Of a stretch of DNA of 64,000 bases, positions 60,297 through 64,000 are shown piece after piece. The stretch comes from Psychrobacter sp. Pi2-52. GTDB taxonomy: Bacteria; Pseudomonadota; Gammaproteobacteria; Pseudomonadales; Moraxellaceae. Each line of letters begins with the position of its first letter. Position 1 is the stretch's first letter. The DNA is taken from positions 1 through 64,000 of the forward strand of contig NZ_CAJHBS010000008.1 in the NCBI RefSeq assembly GCF_904846705.1, in the 5' to 3' direction. A program made the translations under genes and the position numbers. Below the pieces are notes generated by a model. The model saw only the letters and a list, made by a program, of their open reading frames with translations, was not told the origin of the DNA and ran no database searches.

Positions 60297-62012
60297 CTAC
60301 ACACGGCCAGCTTGATTCAATGCCTGCTGCAAAACAACACTGTCATCGAAATCATAGCGAACGTTGTTAATCTCTTGATAGGTCTCATGACCTTTGCCTG
60401 CGATGACAACGATATCATCTACACCTGAGTGACTAACTGCATATTCAATAGCGGTTTGGCGGGCAGGCTCGATATGGGTTCGTTGATATTGCTCAGCGGT
60501 CATACCAGCCTGCATATCTTGCAAAATCATATTGGGATCTTCGGTACGTGGATTATCCGCAGTCAAAACAACTTGATCAGCACATGCCAGACCTGCTTGC
60601 GCCATCAACGGTCGCTTGCCTGCATCGCGATCTCCGCCGCAACCAAATACTGCCCATAGCTGACCTTTACAGTGGGTTTTTAAACTTGCTAGCACTTGGC
60701 TTAGCGCATCTGGGGTATGCGCATAATCCACGATAAAGCAGCCATCATCTGACGGTACACGCTGCATACGCCCAACCGCACCTTGCAACTGTGCAACAGC
60801 AGGCGCAATACGCTCGATATTCATAGCCAAGTCAGTATCAAGTGCTACGATGGCTGCTATTGCTGCGAGCAAATTGGCTACATTAAAGCGACCTAATAAT
60901 GGACTGGCAATCTCTATGTTGTCAGCTTTGTCATCACCAAAATCAGTACGCAGATTTATTTTGACGCCTTGTAGACTGGGCGTGATATCAGCGGCAACAA
61001 AAGTAGCCGCTTTTGATGAATCTAAACTGTATGTCCATACCGTCAAACCGCTATCAGTTGCCATATCTAACATAACCTGAGCGTGCTCATCATCGATGTT
61101 GATAATGGCATGGGTCAAATTTGGAAAATGGGCTTTATCAAACAGTTTTGCTTTGGCAGCGGCATATTCTGCCATATCAGCATGATAGTCTAAATGGTCA
61201 CGACTCAAATTGGTATAAATCGCTACAGTGACTGGCATACCTTGTAGACGTTGCTGGTCCAACCCGTGAGAGCTGGCCTCTAATGCCAATATTTCTGCTT
61301 GCTCTGTTCCCATCTGATATAGGAACTGCTGGACAGCTAACGCATCGCCCGTGGTATGGCTGGCTTGCACCAGAGCGCCAAGTCTACCATTACCTGCCGT
61401 ACCCATCACTGCACTACTCTGACCCATCAATTGAGTAAGCTGTGCTACTAATTGACTGATGGTTGTTTTACCATTTGTACCAGTCACCGCAACCACGGTC
61501 GGTAGAGTCACTGGCTGCTGATATTGAAGGCGTGCTTGAACTAAGCTACCCAAAAAGTCGCGGATATTAGAAACGTATAAGACAGGGCATGGCAATGCTG
61601 CTAGTTGCTGCTGTGCATTAGCAATACTATCTGTCTGCGGTTCACTACTGATATTTGAGGAATTGTTTGCTTCGCTAAGCAAAACGCTAGGGTCAATCTC
61701 TGAGAGAACAAACGCAGCTTGCTCAGCGGCCTGCAGTAGATAATCGCGACTTTTTTGAGAGTTGGCTGTTTGACTTTTTAACAGGACAAATACGTCATTC
61801 GCATCCAATTGGCGATTGTCCAAGCGAAACTGTTGAAACGGAATATGGACAATAGATTGGGCTTGATATGATTCTACCTGACTAGATGCTTTCTGAATCG
61901 ATGTCGCTATCATCGCTGTAAGCTGCTCAGCCAGTTTTTGCTGCTGGCTTTTATTGGCATCTATAAGCTGTTGTAAAGTAACAGTAGCGCTATCTAGCGA
62001 TGATATAGTCAT
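60297..62012 (-). CDS. murE: UDP-MurNAc-L-Ala-D-Glu--meso-diaminopimelate ligase MurE
   Basis: A 571-residue ligase that adds meso-DAP. P-loop VTGTNGKTTISQL (about 178 to 190), and DNPRTEDP is the meso-DAP signature, so the organism has DAP-type peptidoglycan. It is about 75 residues longer than E. coli MurE (495), the extra lying in the N-terminal domain (about 85 to 145). It lies 67 bases after ftsI. Confidence 0.96.
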   Translation of the reverse strand: MTISSLDSATVTLQQLIDANKSQQQKLAEQLTAMIATSIQKASSQVESYQAQSIVHIPFQQFRLDNRQLDANDVFVLLKSQTANSQKSRDYLLQAAEQAAFVLSEIDPSVLLSEANNSSNISSEPQTDSIANAQQQLAALPCPVLYVSNIRDFLGSLVQARLQYQQPVTLPTVVAVTGTNGKTTISQLVAQLTQLMGQSSAVMGTAGNGRLGALVQASHTTGDALAVQQFLYQMGTEQAEILALEASSHGLDQQRLQGMPVTVAIYTNLSRDHLDYHADMAEYAAAKAKLFDKAHFPNLTHAIINIDDEHAQVMLDMATDSGLTVWTYSLDSSKAATFVAADITPSLQGVKINLRTDFGDDKADNIEIASPLLGRFNVANLLAAIAAIVALDTDLAMNIERIAPAVAQLQGAVGRMQRVPSDDGCFIVDYAHTPDALSQVLASLKTHCKGQLWAVFGCGGDRDAGKRPLMAQAGLACADQVVLTADNPRTEDPNMILQDMQAGMTAEQYQRTHIEPARQTAIEYAVSHSGVDDIVVIAGKGHETYQEINNVRYDFDDSVVLQQALNQAGRV

Positions 62013-62078
62013 AGATAAATCCTAAACAGTTAAAACGTGTCAGCTCAGTAGAACTGGACATTTAAAATAATTGAACGC

Positions 62079-63947
62079 TTACTGCGCTTCCGTTTTTAGT
62101 GGCTTATCCAAAGGCACATTATACAATCGCAATGCTTCTTTCATTACATTATGGAAGACAGGGGCGACCGTTAGACCAGCATAAATCTGACCACGTGGGT
62201 CTTCGATAAGCATTACGCCTACCAGCTTCGGATTGGATGCAGGTGCCATACCAGCAAAGACGTTACGATACTGATCGGTATAATAGCCACCATCTGGATT
62301 GATACGGCGTGACGTACCCGTTTTACCTGCCACCCGATATCCATCGATGGCAGCAGCTTTCGCCGTACCACCAGGCTCAGTCACGCTCTCAAGCATCTGT
62401 ACGATAGACATTGCTTGCTCATGCGCCATAATGCGTTTGCTTGGCTGCGACTTGTCATCTTTAATTAAAGTTAATGGATGCATGACTCCACCTGCTGCTA
62501 GGGCTGAATACGCCTGTGCAACCTGTGCTAATGTCACTTGTAGACCATAACCATAACTAACCGTTGCACGACGTGAGGTCTCTTTTTCTTCTGGCGTCAC
62601 GACTAGCCCACTACCTTCTCCTGGGAACTGTAACGGAGTCTTCGAGCCGAAGCCAAACTGTCGTTGCATATTGGTGATGGCATCGGGCGGTAGCGACAAT
62701 GCAATTTTGGTCGAGGCAACGTTACTAGATTTCTGTAATAGCGTGGCCATGTTAATCATGCCCAAATTATTATGATCTCGAATGGTATAGCCACGTACGC
62801 GAATCGAACCAGGATTGGTATCAATCAAAGTCGTTGGCGTATATTTGCCCGAGTCTAGCGCTGCCGCCACGGTAAACGGTTTCATTACCGAACCTGGCTC
62901 AAACACATCTAACAGTGCGCGGTTACGCTGGTTTTCACCCGTCATCTCATTAAGGTTGTTTGAGTTAAACGACGGCCATGTTGATAATGCCAACACTTCA
63001 CCAGTCTGCACATCAACGATCATACCCGTTGACCAGCGTGCTTTTTGCAAACGCCCAGCCTTTTCTAGCTCTTTATACAGCAAATACTGTAAACGCGAAT
63101 CAATCGTTAATGCCACATCTTTGCCAGGTACTTCTGGCTCGATTTGTTTGATTTCTTTTAGGCTGTTTTGTTTAGCATCTTTTAGAACCAAAACTTTCCC
63201 ATCATCACCCGCCAGATCTTTTTCATACTGACGCTCAATACCAGCACGGCCTTCGTAACCGCCTTCGGGATCCTTGGCGTTTTGACCCATAAAGCCCAGC
63301 AGCTGTGCATTAGACTGTGGCTGCGGGTAATAACGCTGAAAGAAATTCTTTTCGTAGACGCCTGGGAAATCAAGTGAGCTGACGCTTTGGGCAATCTCAG
63401 GTGTGACCTTGTTAAGCAATGGCAAATAGTGCGATCCTGCGCCAGATGGCAAAGCAGCTTTTACCGCTTTCTCATCGGTCACATCGATACTATCATCAAT
63501 AGCCGTGACTTTTTTCAACTCATCGACCGAGATATTGGCAGCAGCGGCTAGCTTTGTCAGATCCATATTATCTAGACGCTTTTGCATACGCGCCTGTAAT
63601 TGTGGACTGCTAGGATTGGTGATGATAATGCGCTTTAGCTCGTAATATTCACGCGAATAATCATGCGGACTGAATGAAACCGTCGCGAGCGGTGCACTGA
63701 CCGCAAGCGGTAGATTATTGCGATCGGTAATCATACCGCGATAAGACTTTTGGGTGCGCTCACTGGTAATGAGCTCATTGCCTTTGTCTTGATAAAACTG
63801 TGCATTAGCAACCTGAATATAGTAGGCGCGGCTAATCAGTAGCGCCAATATGACCAGCGCTAGACCCCAAACCATACGAAAACGGTTTTTGTCTTGTTCA
63901 AAACCGCCAAGAGCAGAAGCACCTGACGCTTTGCTTGAGAAAACCAT
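62079..63947 (-). CDS. ftsI: Septal transpeptidase FtsI (PBP3), start unresolved
   Basis: A 622-residue (at least) class B penicillin-binding protein that crosslinks septal peptidoglycan with FtsW. One membrane segment (about 28 to 48), then a pedestal domain and the transpeptidase domain with SxxK in GSVMKPFT (about 359), SSN in QKSSNVAS and KTGTS (about 545). The ATG at 63947 lacks a ribosome binding site, and the same frame stays open to the window edge (DTQGAYTSVKNRKSK just before it), so the real start is probably beyond position 64000. Confidence 0.94.
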   Translation of the reverse strand: MVFSSKASGASALGGFEQDKNRFRMVWGLALVILALLISRAYYIQVANAQFYQDKGNELITSERTQKSYRGMITDRNNLPLAVSAPLATVSFSPHDYSREYYELKRIIITNPSSPQLQARMQKRLDNMDLTKLAAAANISVDELKKVTAIDDSIDVTDEKAVKAALPSGAGSHYLPLLNKVTPEIAQSVSSLDFPGVYEKNFFQRYYPQPQSNAQLLGFMGQNAKDPEGGYEGRAGIERQYEKDLAGDDGKVLVLKDAKQNSLKEIKQIEPEVPGKDVALTIDSRLQYLLYKELEKAGRLQKARWSTGMIVDVQTGEVLALSTWPSFNSNNLNEMTGENQRNRALLDVFEPGSVMKPFTVAAALDSGKYTPTTLIDTNPGSIRVRGYTIRDHNNLGMINMATLLQKSSNVASTKIALSLPPDAITNMQRQFGFGSKTPLQFPGEGSGLVVTPEEKETSRRATVSYGYGLQVTLAQVAQAYSALAAGGVMHPLTLIKDDKSQPSKRIMAHEQAMSIVQMLESVTEPGGTAKAAAIDGYRVAGKTGTSRRINPDGGYYTDQYRNVFAGMAPASNPKLVGVMLIEDPRGQIYAGLTVAPVFHNVMKEALRLYNVPLDKPLKTEAQ

Positions 63948-64000
63948 TTTACTTTTGCGGTTTTTTACACTGGTATAAGCGCCTTGGGTATCGCTTTTTT

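Noticed and set aside
62815-63231. A 138-codon open frame antisense to ftsI
   Set aside because: It overlaps the conserved transpeptidase coding sequence, and its composition is that of a complement frame with no family likeness.

Overview
The window looks like a chromosomal segment of a gammaproteobacterium of the family Moraxellaceae, most likely Psychrobacter. The grounds are moderate to low GC, the split division cluster (murD-ftsW lying apart from ftsI-murE-murF-mraY), a BfmR/BfmS-type two-component pair, the rpsP-rimM-trmD-rplS and atpIBEFHAGDC operons, dksA-gluQ, and a Zur/ZnuCB/ZnuA locus. The genus call comes from recalled gene order and protein character, not from a database search.

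Positions 1 to about 14,600 form an accessory (defence) island. From left to right it holds: the start of a probable IS3-type transposase that cuts a hypothetical gene; a small serine recombinase behind AT-rich repeats; an orphan VbhA-like antitoxin; a divergent pair of an unrecognised zinc-ribbon protein and a small Xre regulator around a perfect palindrome; a Gabija-type OLD nuclease/UvrD helicase pair; two unrecognised exported proteins; and a complete type I restriction-modification system (hsdR, hsdM, hsdS) whose three protein lengths fit the EcoAI/EcoEI (type IB) group. The island ends in a 3' fragment of thyA that lacks the catalytic cysteine region, directly upstream of folA. The island therefore appears to have inserted into, or recombined within, a thyA-folA locus.

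From 14,900 onward the window is core chromosome: folA, uvrC, a DUF3360 permease, a DUF4442 protein, rplS-trmD-rimM-rpsP, an EnvZ-like kinase with no OmpR beside it, bfmS and bfmR separated by a terminator hairpin, and the ATP synthase operon with atpI set apart by a structured 0.6 kb gap. Next come the zinc-uptake locus with one Zur palindrome between znuA and zur-znuC-znuB, cpdA, dksA-gluQ, ftsW and murD, a SulP anion (possibly bicarbonate) transporter with a UspA partner, and glnK-amtB behind a sigma-54-type promoter. The last part holds several envelope or secreted proteins, a secreted DNA/RNA nuclease, tRNA-Ser(GGA), a His/Lys-rich exported protein, rlmA, and mraY-murF-murE-ftsI running off the right edge.

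No CRISPR array, rRNA or complete prophage is visible. The best candidates for something undescribed are the zinc-ribbon/Xre module, the orphan VbhA-like protein with an altered inhibitory motif, and the pair of exported proteins between Gabija and the restriction system. Their functions cannot be proved from sequence alone.
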